From Patagioenas fasciata (taxonomy: Eukaryota > Chordata > Aves > Columbiformes > Columbidae), in assembly GCF_037038585.1 (NCBI RefSeq), contig NC_092526.1, positions 41,179,501-41,243,500 of the forward strand: 64,000 nucleotides of DNA, given 5' to 3'. A program made the position numbers and the translations under genes. The notes below the pieces were generated by a model. It saw only the letters and a list, made by a program, of their open reading frames with translations, ran no database searches and was not told the DNA's origin. This document shows, piece after piece, positions 11,576 through 21,404 of this stretch; positions within the stretch are counted from its first letter, which is position 1; each line of letters starts with the position of its first letter.

Positions 11576-12055
11576 TATTCTGTGATTTGACAGAATTTTT
11601 GCCTTGGAGAGGTTTCTCGAGAGAGAATCGGTAGAAAATAGAAAAAAAAATTTAAAAGGGGCAGAAGCAGAGATACAGAGGTGTTACTGGAAGTACAGGA
11701 GTTCCAGTGAGGAGTGCTTTTCACTCACAGTGTTAGTAGGAAATATATTTGACAAATTTGAACAAGGTAAGGAAGCGAGACGGATGTCTACAGCCTGTGG
11801 GAAAGAGGAGCAGGTGTAGGACTGTGTAGAACACGCTTCAGTCTTGGTCAAGTCCTCGGTGCTAAGGAGGGGGATGGTTAGGTGTGGTATTATGAGGTCA
11901 GTTGTGTCTCAGACACTCATAATCCAGTAAGAAGGATGTGGCTGTGAAGGGGACAGTGAGGTCAGTTCTGTCTCTGGGGGTGACAGCCCAGAAGCAGGGA
12001 CATGGCTGGGAAAGAACCTCTGCCAAAGTACCCACAGGCCCTACCCAGGAAGAGC

Positions 12056-13405
12056 CCTTGGAGACAGGTTGTCATGTCCATCCCACCTGAGAACATGATG
12101 GGAGAGCAGCAGGGACATGGTTGTGTCTGTCAGAGAAGCTGAAAGGCCAGCAGTACTCATGGGATTTAGGAGATGATGGTGAGGTGACTTGTCTCTGGTC
12201 AGGTAAAAGACCACAAGAAGACTAACGGATTGAGTTCCCTGCATGAAGGGCAGTTTCTGAGATTGTTGTGATTTCATCAATAGTGGTAAAAAGCACAAGA
12301 GGGAAAAAAATATCACAAAGGGCAATGTAGAAGGTGGCGAGTGGATATGAGGAGGAAGAAACATCAGCGGAAGGGCAGTGCTGTGGTGCAAGAGGTCAGC
12401 CAGAGGGAGCTGGATCAGCCCATGGTTTGTGTTCCAAAGAGCAGCCAGTGAGGGTGCAGACACATCAGTGAAGGTGCAGAAATGCTGGGGTGAGAGCAGG
12501 TGGGGAAGCGAGATGGGTGTCTGCAGCCTGCAGGGAAAGAGGGGCAGGTGTAGGACTGTGTAGAACAGCCTGTGATGGAGATGGCAAAGGGCGCTGGTGA
12601 GGCTGGAAGGCATCGACAGAACCCAGGTCTCTGTCCCCTTGTCCATGGCAGTTGTCTCTGCCACTGAGGCCCAGGAGAAGACATGTTGTCCTCATGGCAC
12701 TGGGGCCTCGGTGCATCCTTGCGGCCCCATGGGGAAGCTGGAAGTTGTTACACCATTGTCCTTCCCTCGGCCTTGCACACCCACATCCCAGGGTTTCAGG
12801 AAGAGCCCTGAGCCGTGTGTGAGGGACAGGATCCCCCTTCCCATTGCCTGGAGGTCATGGCTTCTCCTTTCTGCTTCAGAAAGCAAACCAAGGGGTTTCT
12901 CAGCATCAGAGCCAAAGAGAATACTAAAAGGAGACCTCATGGTGGCTACAGATTCCTCACAAAGGGAGAAGGAAGGGAAGGTACTGATCTCTGTGGTGAC
13001 CAATGACAGGACCCCAGGGAATGTCAGGAAAATGTGCCAGGGAACGTTTAGGTTGGATATTAGGAACAGGTTCTTCACCCAGAGGGTGCTGGACACTGGA
13101 ACGGGCTCCCCAGGGAGGTGTCACAGCCCCAACCTGACAGTGATCAAGAAGAGACTGGACAACATCCTCAGACACACAGTGTGACCTGTGGGGTGTCCTG
13201 TGCAGGGACAGGAGTTGGACTTGGTGATCCTTGTGGGTCCCTTCCAGCACTGGACATTCTATGATTCTATGAAATACTAGGTCAAAAGTCCACGTTTTCA
13301 TTGTACAGATGAGATGTAACCATACACATCGTGTACACGTCCACTGTGTGAATGTGGTGAGATGAACCCAAGTGAGCACAAATGCTATCTGCTATTCCTT
13401 GGGGT
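12056..13405. repeat. Block D, first copy
   Basis: It matches 25,804-27,140 directly, and the reverse complement of 36,475-36,670 plus 42,218-42,982 plus 48,667-48,774. It preserves uninterrupted versions of two ERV target sites: TGGGA at 12,160-12,164 is the empty site of the ERV-L provirus, and the region near 13,220-13,240 is the empty site of the class II provirus. No gene is seen outside the CR1 end. Confidence 0.8.
12890..13271 (+). mobile_element. CR1 3' end
   Basis: Plus-strand CR1 tail with a broken C-terminal RT reading and the canonical 3' terminus of two ATTCTATG octamers at 13,256-13,271. The same insertion occurs at 26,660-27,007 and in reverse at 36,610-36,670 with 42,218-42,560. 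Confidence 0.8.
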
Positions 13406-14682
13406 GCCAGTGGGACAGAGATGGTGTGCAGGGGTCTCTTCCAGCGTGTGTTATTGTAGGATTCCATGAATCTTTTCCTTGGAAAGCTCCTTCATGTCAG
13501 AATAGACAGAGGAAGAAGAAAAAGAGATGCAGAGGCAGAGATATAAAATACCCCAGTGCAGATACAGCAGCCCCTCTGAGGAATGTTTCTCCACTCAAAC
13601 CCTTGATAGGAAATCTATTAGATACATTTGATGAAAGCAGCTTAGTTTGATCTGCTCACACACTGCACCACAAGGAGGGTGATGGCTGGGTACGATGCCA
13701 TGTGGTCACTTGTGTCTCAGGAGTTCATAGTTCAGTAGGAAGCCAATGGCTGTGGAGGGCACTGTGAGGTCACTTCTGCCTCTGCAGGGGATAGGCCAAC
13801 AGCAGGAACATGGCTGGGAAAGAACTGTGAGGACACAGATACAGGACAAGCAACCAGGCCCAATCAGCATGGCTTTAGGAAAGGCAGGTCCTGCTTGACC
13901 AACCTGATCTCCTTCTGTGACAAGGTGACCGGCTGAGCAGATGAGGGAAAGTCTGTCATGGGGAGTGAATCCGCCACACAGGCTGTGGGCGTTGTGTCCT
14001 TAGACTGCAGTAAAGCCTTTGACACCGTATTCTACAGCATCTCCTGGAGAAGCTGCAGCTCATGGCCTGGATGGTGTGTCTGCGATGGGTAAAGAACTGG
14101 CTGGAAGGCATTTTGTCCCCTGGAGCCATTTGTCCCCTTCTTATTCACACAGGCATTGCATGAATGCATCACTGCTCTCTACCCCAGTGTAGATGGGCAC
14201 AAGGCGTTCTCCACCTGGACCTCTCACCAATGCCACTGTTTTCTACAGCACCCTCATCCTTGACTGAGAGATGCCCAGAACAGCCCTCCCAAGACAGTCT
14301 GACAAAGTCTTTTTCCTACACCTTCCCCACATGCCTGCTCAATCGCCTCATCCACAGCTTAAGGACCAGAAGGTTTGGGTAAAAGTGAGGCATTGAGAAA
14401 AATGGTCAGGAAAGCTTTGAGGTGCACAGAGAGCCCATCGACATGTTGGCCTGCTGCTCTCTTCTGAACAAGTCCAGAAGACCTGGACAGCATTTGTTGT
14501 GTCACTGAAACTCGCCTGGAAGGTTGGGTTATGGAGTAAAGGTTTGGTCTGGGAAGGGACAGACAGGTGCTGGTGGAACTGGCTGGTGTGACCGTGAGAC
14601 ATCTCTCAAACACCTCAGAAAAGTCCTGGCTCTCAGGGACGATGCATGGTCCTCTGAGAAAGAAAATATCAAATATGACTTC
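13406..14682. repeat. Block E, first copy, with a CR1 RT fragment
   Basis: This block recurs at 27,140-28,432 and 57,735-59,021. At about 13,850-14,110 (+) it contains an old CR1 RT piece with readable traces of the stretch before and through FSKAFDTV, interrupted by stops. No host gene is visible. Confidence 0.75.
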
Positions 14683-14922
14683 TCATAGAATCATAGAATT
14701 GTTTTTGGAAGAGACCCTTAAGATCATCACATCCAACCATAACCTAAATCTGGCACTAAACCATGTCCCTAAGAGCCTCATCTGTATGTCTTTTAAACAC
14801 CTTCAGTGATGGGGACTCCACAACCTCACTGGGCAGTCTGTTCCATTGCTTCAAAACCCTTTCCCTGAAGAATTTTTTCCTAATATCCAATTTAAACCTC
14901 CCCGTGTGCAACTTGAGGCCAT
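14683..14922 (-). mobile_element. CR1 3' end, shortened copy
   Basis: Minus-strand CR1 terminus starting with TCATAGAATCATAGAATTG. The paralogues at 28,433-28,985 and 59,022-59,545 are about 550 bp. This copy is cut at 14,922 and joined to sequence from the interior of block A, marking a recombination junction between tandem units. Confidence 0.8.
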
Positions 14923-14930
14923 TTCAGTGC

Positions 14931-15452
14931 CTTTGAGGATGATGCAAAGCTGGGTGGAGGCCTTGAGCAACCTCACCTGGTTCACCGTGCCTTGAGCAGG
15001 AGAGTGAGACAAGATGAGTGAGACAAGGGCTCTCTTCAAACCTGAGTTATTCTGTCATATGAAATAATTTTTGTCTTGGAGAGGTTTCTGGAGAGAGAAT
15101 AGTTGGAAGAATAGTAAAAACAAAAACAAAAAACAAAACAGAAACGAAACAAAACAAAGCAACACAAAAAGCCAACAACAAAAAATAAAAAACAAACACA
15201 AAAAAAAGAAAGGCAGGACATATAGAAGGTGTTAACATAAAAACAGCAGTTCCAATGAGAAGTACCTTTCACTCACATTGTTAGTAGGAAATATATTGGA
15301 CAAATTTTAACAAGGTGAGGAAGCGAGATGGATGTCTACAGCCTGCGAGAAGGAAGGGCACGTGTAGGACTCTAGTAGAGCGCACTCCATTATAAGTCAG
15401 GTCCTGACCCATAAGGAGGGTGATGGATGAGTCTGGTATTATGAGGTCAGTT
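14931..15452. repeat. Second partial inverted block A, with A/C-rich run
   Basis: It repeats 11,440-11,900 after the junction near 14,925. An AAAAC-rich run occupies 15,108-15,205. The block ends abruptly at 15,452 in TTATGAGGTCAGTT, where the class I provirus begins; host homology resumes at 25,804. Confidence 0.7.
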
Positions 15453-16106
15453 TGAGGCGCGGAATGACCTTATAACCCTTGAGGTTATAAGGAAGGTATG
15501 TATTAATTTACGACGCCGGACACACGGGGAATCATTTCACCTAATACGTGTGCAAAATTACAGTACCTGTGAGCTTGGTTAAATGCACTAAAGTGTTACA
15601 TATTCATGAAAGTTTTAGGAACGCCTATACATATCCATAACCTGTCCCTGAGAAGGCGGTTCTTATTACAATGAGTTCCGGGAGACCATTTCCAGAGTTT
15701 CCACCTTCAGCTCCTCCTTGTTGCAGCTGCGCAGTGATCGTGAACCCGGGTCGTCTTTCTCTCTCACAGTCACCTTTGGTCCAGTGTGATGAGTCGGTTA
15801 GGTCTCAGACTGCTGAGTTAGTTAAAACTGGCGTATCTCCTGTCCTGTGCCCAAGTTTCTGTAATCTAGTTCACCCAAGGGTGCATCAAAGATGCACCCA
15901 AGGATTATTATTTTTGCAAGGCATCAGTGAAGTCCCATTTTTTCATACAATAAGTTACACAGAGTTAAGCAAGGCTGGGCAATAGTGATGTGGGTTAAAG
16001 GGTTAGCTCTCTAAGTGCCTTTAGTGATGTGGGGTAGGGTTAGTTCCTTAAGTGTCAAGTGTTAGTTTTTAAGTGTTAATTAGTTAATTGTCAATTCCCT
16101 GTATCA
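15453..16106 (-). repeat. 3' LTR of the class I provirus
   Basis: It is bounded by TGAT...CTCA on the element strand and preceded by a polypurine tract. It is 654 bp, longer than the upstream LTR because that one has lost the outer part of U3. It carries a 23-bp insertion around 15,877-15,900 that is missing from the other LTR and forms a hairpin. Confidence 0.8.
15879..15899. repeat. Perfect 9-bp hairpin inside the 3' LTR
   Basis: GGGTGCATC, a 3-nt AAA loop and GATGCACCC. The partner LTR lacks it and reads straight from CACCCAAG to GATTATT, so the hairpin was added after integration. Confidence 0.85.
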
Positions 16107-16124
16107 TTCCTCCCTTTTCTAAAA
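16107..16124 (-). other. Polypurine tract of the class I provirus
   Basis: On the minus strand TTTTAGAAAAGGGAGGAA immediately precedes the TGATACAGGG start of the 3' LTR. This is the position and composition expected of the plus-strand primer site in reverse transcription. Confidence 0.75.
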
Positions 16125-16235
16125 GGTTAGTAAATTCTTTTACTAATGTGATGATTCTTTATCTATGTTTTATCTGGCCACAGGTAAGAAGGCTACTTCT
16201 ACCTGAGAAAACCCATCTCTATCCTTAAACAGATT

Positions 16236-16760
16236 TTAAATATTAATGCAAAAGTCAGGCTCCTGGTGTTTACTGCGCTGCTGAGCTCTTTTTGGGTAGC
16301 TGACAGCCATATGGCTGGTGCTCCGGCAGAAATGGCATCTTCTGGGCTGCAACGGGAGCTTGCATTCTTTGGCGTGGTGACCCCGCTCATTGCAGCTGTA
16401 GCTTTTGTCTTCTCTTTTGGGTTTCTTCTTGCTGAGGTAGTAAGTGCCGCCTGGGCCAGTCGCCCAGAAGGACCAAAAGGACCAGAGGGACCAAAAGGTC
16501 ACCCAGAAGGTCCAGAAGGACCAGAACATGTCAAGGTGGACATAACCTAATTTCTTTGATAGAATTTCAGAAAGGTTTTGGTGAATTAGTACAAATTTAA
16601 AGCTCTCTACTGCAGAAGTGGGCAATGTAATATATCTACTCTGATTGTTTTGATTCCAAAGCACCAATTTGAAGTGTCCCCCCATGGTTTTATTCAGATC
16701 TTGCTCATGCCAGTTTTCATCCCACCCGTGTGCTAAGGTTATGACTGTAAGAAACACCAT
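16236..16760 (-). pseudogene. Env start joined to a nucleocapsid zinc-knuckle remnant
   Basis: One minus-strand frame of 174 codons follows and slightly overlaps the integrase C-terminus. Its first ~75 codons sit where env should start. It then runs through a 9-bp minisatellite (16,465-16,527; FW-rich in this frame) and ends with two zinc-knuckle-like blocks, CNERGHHAKEC and CHFCRSTSH. These belong to Gag nucleocapsid, not Env. The rest of env is missing. I infer an internal rearrangement or template switch that put a gag fragment after the env start. The N-terminal assignment to env is by position only. It is not a working gene. Confidence 0.55.
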
Positions 16761-17513
16761 TTATCAGGTTGCGCCTGGGTTACCCTCCATGGTGCTTTGC
16801 AGGCTTTCTTCACTCTAGAATGATGGATCCGGGCGTTCCATTCTTTAATCTTGATAGCAGTGAAGGATGTAAGGAGGACTTGAAATGGACCTTCCTGTTG
16901 TGGTTCCAAAGTCCTTTTCTGCAAGAGACTTCACACACACATAATCTCCCAATTGGATGTTATGTACTGGCCCATCCAGACCCCTACTCTGAGTTCCAAA
17001 CACGTTTCCCAATTTTGTTAAGTTGTTTACCCAATACTACCATATAACAAGTCATAATTTCATCCCCTTCTTGTGCAGACATCCCTTTCTGTACACTATA
17101 GGGTCTCCCGTACAGGATTTCAAAAGGATTTAACCCTTCCTTTGCCCTTGGCTTTGTTCATATGCAAGAGGGCCATAGGCGAAGATTGAGACCAAGCCGA
17201 ATTCGCCTCCTGCCCCAATTTTACAAATTGTTGTTTAATTAGATGGTTAATTTCATTTTTTTTTCTTCCTTTCTACCTGACCACTGCATTAAGAATGATA
17301 AGGTGTATGTAGTTGTCAGTCTATTCCCAAGTACTGACTGATTTGCTGTACAATTTTTGAAATACAATGTGGCCCTTTATCAGAGGATATATCAGCTGGA
17401 ACACCAAACCTCGGTATTATTTCTTGTACTAATGTTTTAGTTACCTCCCGAGCTTTTGCTGTTCTGATAGGGAGTGCTTCTGGCCAACCTGAAAAGGTAT
17501 AATTTAGTACCAA
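16739..17513 (-). pseudogene. Integrase remnants of the class I provirus
   Basis: Two open stretches on the minus strand belong to a gammaretroviral integrase, the enzyme that joins viral DNA to the host chromosome. The first (17,513-17,316) covers the central catalytic core around WPEALPIRTAKA and ISSDKGPH, the latter containing an active-site aspartate. The second (16,924-16,739) is the C-terminal DNA-binding part, with GPFQVLLT and IHHSRVKKA. The intervening ~390 bp is frameshifted and interrupted by stops. The C-terminus runs into the env-position frame, a normal gammaretroviral overlap. Confidence 0.8.
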
Positions 17514-17833
17514 CCAATATCAGCACCCCCTTTTTCTTGCGAGTTCCGAAAAATCAATTTGCCATTATTGCCCAGGTCCATTTCCTTTCCCAATTTGACC
17601 CATTTCTGGCTTAGGTATATTCTTAGGATCAGTCTGGAGGCAAAGATCACATTGCTGTGTCACCTGTCCTACAGTAGTATACAAATTTGTAGTTACTATT
17701 TTTGATCAAATGTTTATATAATGCTTCTGCTACTAAAGGCCAAACTAAATAGGGGGTAACAATAAGTTTTCCCTTGTGGGGTGTGAGCCCACCCTTCCTC
17801 GTTATATGATTCCTCTAAATCTATAATAAGTTT

Positions 17834-18346
17834 TCAGTCTTCCTTAGTATATTCTGGCTTACCTTTTAAAATTACCTGCCCGTCGGGGACTAGGGCACTT
17901 TCCACTTTTACCTTTTGCTTAGGCACCAGTTTTACCTCTCTGTCCACCACCTCATTTCCTTTTTCCAATTCCGAGCTCACTTTCTGGTGCGCCTTGATAT
18001 GCATGATTGCCACCTTTTTAGAAAGTTGAACTGCCAATATTTCTTCTGCAAGTTTGCTATGTTTGCCTTGAGAGTTCAAGAGTCCTCCTTCTTTCCAAAT
18101 TGTTCCGTGTGCATGCACGACCCTGAAAGCATACTTAGAGTCCATATAAACGTTCACAGTTTTACCTTCAGCTAGTTCCGGAGCACAAGTAAGGGTGATC
18201 ATTTCTGCCTTTTGTGCTGAAGTACTTTTAGACAGAGGTCCAGATTCCATCACTTCATGGATAGTAGTTATAGCATAACCAGCATGCCTTTCACCATTCA
18301 GGATATTGCTGCTTTTGTCCGTAAAACAGTTCTCAGTGTTCTCCAT
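17834..18346 (-). pseudogene. RNase H domain of the class I provirus
   Basis: This 170-codon open stretch is the RNase H domain that removes RNA from the RNA-DNA hybrid during reverse transcription. The order of acidic sites can be followed: FTDKSS (normally FTDGSS), AEMITLT, and YMDSKYAF. It ends in the IKAHQKVS segment, where the histidine is kept. The G-to-K change next to the first aspartate and loss of the upstream frame argue that it is inactive. It lies directly downstream of the RT connection remnant at 18,358-18,697. Confidence 0.8.
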
Positions 18347-18357
18347 AGGATTGCCCT

Positions 18358-20450
18358 TTAGATCTGGTCAGCTGGAGTATGTTGCTTCGATGGTTTCCAG
18401 GTAATTATGATTAACTGGTTTTCCAAAGTTATCACTGAGGAAAGAAGCTGGATTGACAATGTTATTGACAATGATTTAGCTTGATATTTGAGAAATCTTT
18501 GTGGGGAAAACCAATGTCCCCCTTTTTCTTTTAGAACTGTAGACACTGTGTGGGATACTAGCACAGTCATTTTCTGACCCATGGTTAATTTCCGGGCCTC
18601 CTGTATGTTCAGTACCACTGCAGCAACTGCCCACAGGCATCCAGGCCACCCTTTTGCAGTTGCATCTCATTGTTTTGGGAAATAGGCCACTGCTCATTGG
18701 TATGGGCCAACATCCTGTGCCAGTATACCCAAGACTATTCTCTGCTTCTTGTGAGAGAATAGAAAAAAAATGGTTTGCTCACATCTGGGAGTCCTAAAGC
18801 AGGCACTGTCATCAAAACCTTACCAAGTTCTTCAAAGGATCATGTAGTTCCTTCATTCCATTGCAGGTGTTCCTGATCTGTGGCTGCTAGTGTATACAAT
18901 GGCTTGACAAACAATCCATAATTATAAATCCACAACTGGCACCACTCTGTCATGCCCAAAAAGGGTCCGTAATTCTTTTACAGTTTGAGGCTTTGGAGTT
19001 CGGCATACAGCCTCCTTTCGAGCCTGTCTGTAGAGGGTTAAGATTGCGGGGTGACAATCAAACCCTGGCAGATGTATTGTTAACCTCCTCTCCCCCCAAC
19101 TTCCCCCTTTCGTCCCTCCCTCTCCCCCCTTCCCACTCAGGACAGGCGATTGGGAGGGAAAGAAGGACAGAGAGAAGAGAGTTGGAAAAGTTAAAGATGT
19201 TTTACTAATGCTACCAATAAGAATAGAGAAAATAATACAAAATATACAAAACCAATCTTGTAAGTCTCAGCAACTGCAGAGCCAGCACCCAAAGTCCTGG
19301 ATTAGACTCTGTAGCCAACCGGAGCTGGATTCAGTCTCTCACTAGGCCTCAGTTCACAGGGACGACCAGCAAGGTCCTCTCCTAATGTCAGCCATGAGGA
19401 AAAAGGGAAAAAAGGGACGAGATCCTCGTGATCTCCCACTTTTATATGAAGTATTCACGTGAATGGAATGTTATACACCATTGGTCAGTCTCTCGGTCAT
19501 CAGTTTTCTCGTTGCCCCTCTCGCGAGATGTCCATCCGTGCTTATCAATAAGTTTGCATTCCATTGCTAGGTTTAACCAAAACATGTGTTGGGTTCTCCA
19601 GGAAAATGCAGCTAACATGAAGGCTTTAGCTGACAGGCAAATTCACTAAAAGAGAAACTTGTTTTTAACAAAACCAGGACACTGTCCCAAGGTCCTCTGC
19701 CCTGCATTAATTTCATAGCCCAAATAAGTTACTTGTTGCTGTATCATCTGGGCTTTCTTCTGTGATACCCGGTATCCTTGGAGCCCCCAGAAGTTCAATA
19801 AACTTACAGTTTAGATTATGCACGTCTTCTGTGTCCTGGTAGTGATCATCCACAAATTGTTGCATCTGTCCTTCATCAGATGGGGCTTCTCAAGATTCAA
19901 GATCTTTAGCGAGCTGATTTCCAAGTATTGTCGGGCTGTTTTTAAATCCTTGTGGCAACACCGTCCATGTGAGCTGGGTTTTACATAAATATTGTCTGGC
20001 TGGCTCCACGGAGAGAGAGGCAAAAAGGCATCTTTTAAATCTATAACAGTAAACCAAATCAAATTAGAGTTAATACAGTCAGAAAGGTGTTTGCTACCAC
20101 TGGGTAGAGGTCCTTTGTTATTCTGTTTATAACCTTATTAGTATGAATTTCTCTCTTACTAGCCGAATTCCTTCCCTGTCCTCCCTTTTCTAAGGGCATT
20201 GTTTTATCCTTACCAGCTTCTCTCTTTCTTTGATTTTTACCTTGATGGCTACAGCATTTTTGCCCTTCCAGGTACATCAGTAGTCTGTATCCCGGGATAC
20301 ACTTGGTTCACGACTTCTTCATTAATCTTGCCGTCTGTGGGAACAGTTGCTAAAAGCAAGCCCATTATTTTCATATATTGCTGATCATTTACCTCCAGAG
20401 TAATTTTTCCTTTTTTGAATCTGATTACTGCATCCATTTGTTCCAACAAA
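18358..20450 (-). pseudogene. Protease end and reverse transcriptase of the class I provirus, split by a solo LTR
   Basis: Read downwards on the minus strand, it holds the protease/RT junction (20,449-20,249), KDLYPVVAN and WFTVIDLKDAF (about 20,130-20,020), LPQGFKNSP (about 19,950) and the catalytic box at 19,845-19,856. That box reads FVDD instead of the usual YVDD. The thumb follows, is interrupted by the LTR at 19,029-19,681, and resumes beyond it. The connection domain with LTMGQKMTV is at 18,697-18,358. Several stops and frameshifts, and a missing piece of palm between DLKDAF and LPQGF, make it non-functional. The enzyme would have copied viral RNA into DNA. Confidence 0.8.
19029..19681 (-). 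mobile_element. Solo LTR nested in the class I pol
   Basis: A 653-bp segment with TGTCC...TACA ends on the minus strand is flanked on both sides by CTGTC (19,024-19,028 and 19,682-19,686), a 5-bp target duplication. Removing it and one CTGTC rejoins the RT reading sense on either side. No internal retroviral sequence remains, so it is a solo LTR left by LTR-LTR recombination. A 5-bp duplication is typical of ERV-L-like and some other families; the family is not identified. Confidence 0.85.
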
Positions 20451-20650
20451 TTTCTCCCAAAAAGGTTTCAAGGAATTGGACATATATAGAAATTTATCAA
20501 TATCTACTTGTTTACCCAATTTGTATTTCAAAGGTTCACAAAAATATGCCCTTTCACTTTGGTCAGTGACTCCCTTTACCTACTATGTAATTGTTGCTTA
20601 TTGTCAATCCACCAAAAATTCCACTTGTTCCTGTTCATTCCAGGTTCCCA

Positions 20651-21113
20651 TCAGTCTTTCTCAAAACTTGCTACTGTCTGTTTCTCTCCCTGCCTACTTC
20701 CTCTGTACCTTTCCCAACATTCATTTTCCCGATATATATACTGACCTCTCCCTAAAGGCTTCCAAAGCCTTCCAGCCTCTTCAGTTCCACACTTTCTTAT
20801 CCTTTCAACAATCTTCCTTTTTCCTGTTACTGAGTACTCTCCAAACTTCATCTAACAACATTTCCAAATTTCTACTTTCTGTTGCCCTCAGTTTCTATAA
20901 CTTCTCTACGGGAGCTCGCACCATTTCAGGTGTCGGGCTACCCCGAGAGGCATACGGCTTGTCCTCCCCCCAACCCTGTTCCCCCTCTGCCGCTTCTAGC
21001 AGCGTGTTGTTTTTTTTTTTTTCTATATATTTTTCTTTCTCTCCTTGCTGCAGTTCAGACACAGGCAAGGCCACACGGACAGGGGAGGTTAAGTTTATCT
21101 TACAGCTTAGCAC
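20651..21113 (-). pseudogene. Gag remnants of the class I provirus
   Basis: Two minus-strand open stretches (21,113-20,895 and 20,851-20,651) lie between the leader module and protease, the position of gag. The second is rich in charged residues and includes RIRKCGTEEAGRLW and RYRGSRQGEKQT, consistent with a degraded capsid/C-terminal Gag. No complete domain can be followed and the major homology region is not recognisable. Assignment rests mainly on position and composition. Confidence 0.5.
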
Positions 21114-21139
21114 AGACTTGTGATTTATGTTACAACACA

Positions 21140-21400
21140 GGCCTGGGATATTTCGCTTTCTTGTTTTTCCATTTAATTCCAGTCATAATACACTTCATAT
21201 GCAATTCCAATTAACTCAGTGATAGTTACGTTCCCCAGTCCCATTTACCTTTGCAGATGTCAGAAAAACAACATATTAAACATAAGTCCATTATTTCTAT
21301 TTTCCAAGATCCAATTCAGTTCATATTTTAGCCACTTACAAACCACTTTTAAATACAATATCCCAAGCTCACATCCATCATAACATTTAGTTTGTTCTTT
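21140..21400 (-). repeat. Module shared between class I and class II proviruses, part 1
   Basis: This segment and 24,225-24,560 are two halves of one module interrupted by the CR1. The joined module is clearly homologous to 39,600-40,060 (+) and 54,150-54,610 (-) inside the class II proviruses. It includes the run from CACAGGCCTGGGATATTT through ACACTTCATATGCAATTCCA and, in the second half, the palindrome GGAACCGGTTCC at 24,498-24,509. No open frame crosses it. Confidence 0.75.
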
Positions 21401-21404
21401 TTCC

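Larger units (their letters stand above)
9650..12055. repeat. Inverted copy of blocks C, B and A
   Basis: This is the reverse complement of 1-2,970 in the order C (9,650-10,030), B (10,040-10,500), A (10,590-12,055), with several indels. Together with 1-2,970 it forms a divergent inverted repeat of about 2.4-3 kb around a 6.7-kb spacer that holds the intact OR. No coding gene is visible. Confidence 0.8.

Noticed and set aside
12597..13184. 195-codon plus-strand frame in block D
   Set aside because: Its second half is a degraded CR1 tail and the frame is broken in the copy at 25,804.
16266..16550. Plus-strand frame with collagen-like GPxGPx repeats
   Set aside because: It is the antisense of the 9-bp minisatellite in the class I provirus; the minus strand carries the recognisable zinc-knuckle sequence.
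20476..21123. 215-codon hydrophobic plus-strand frame
   Set aside because: It is antisense to class I gag remnants and shows no family motif.
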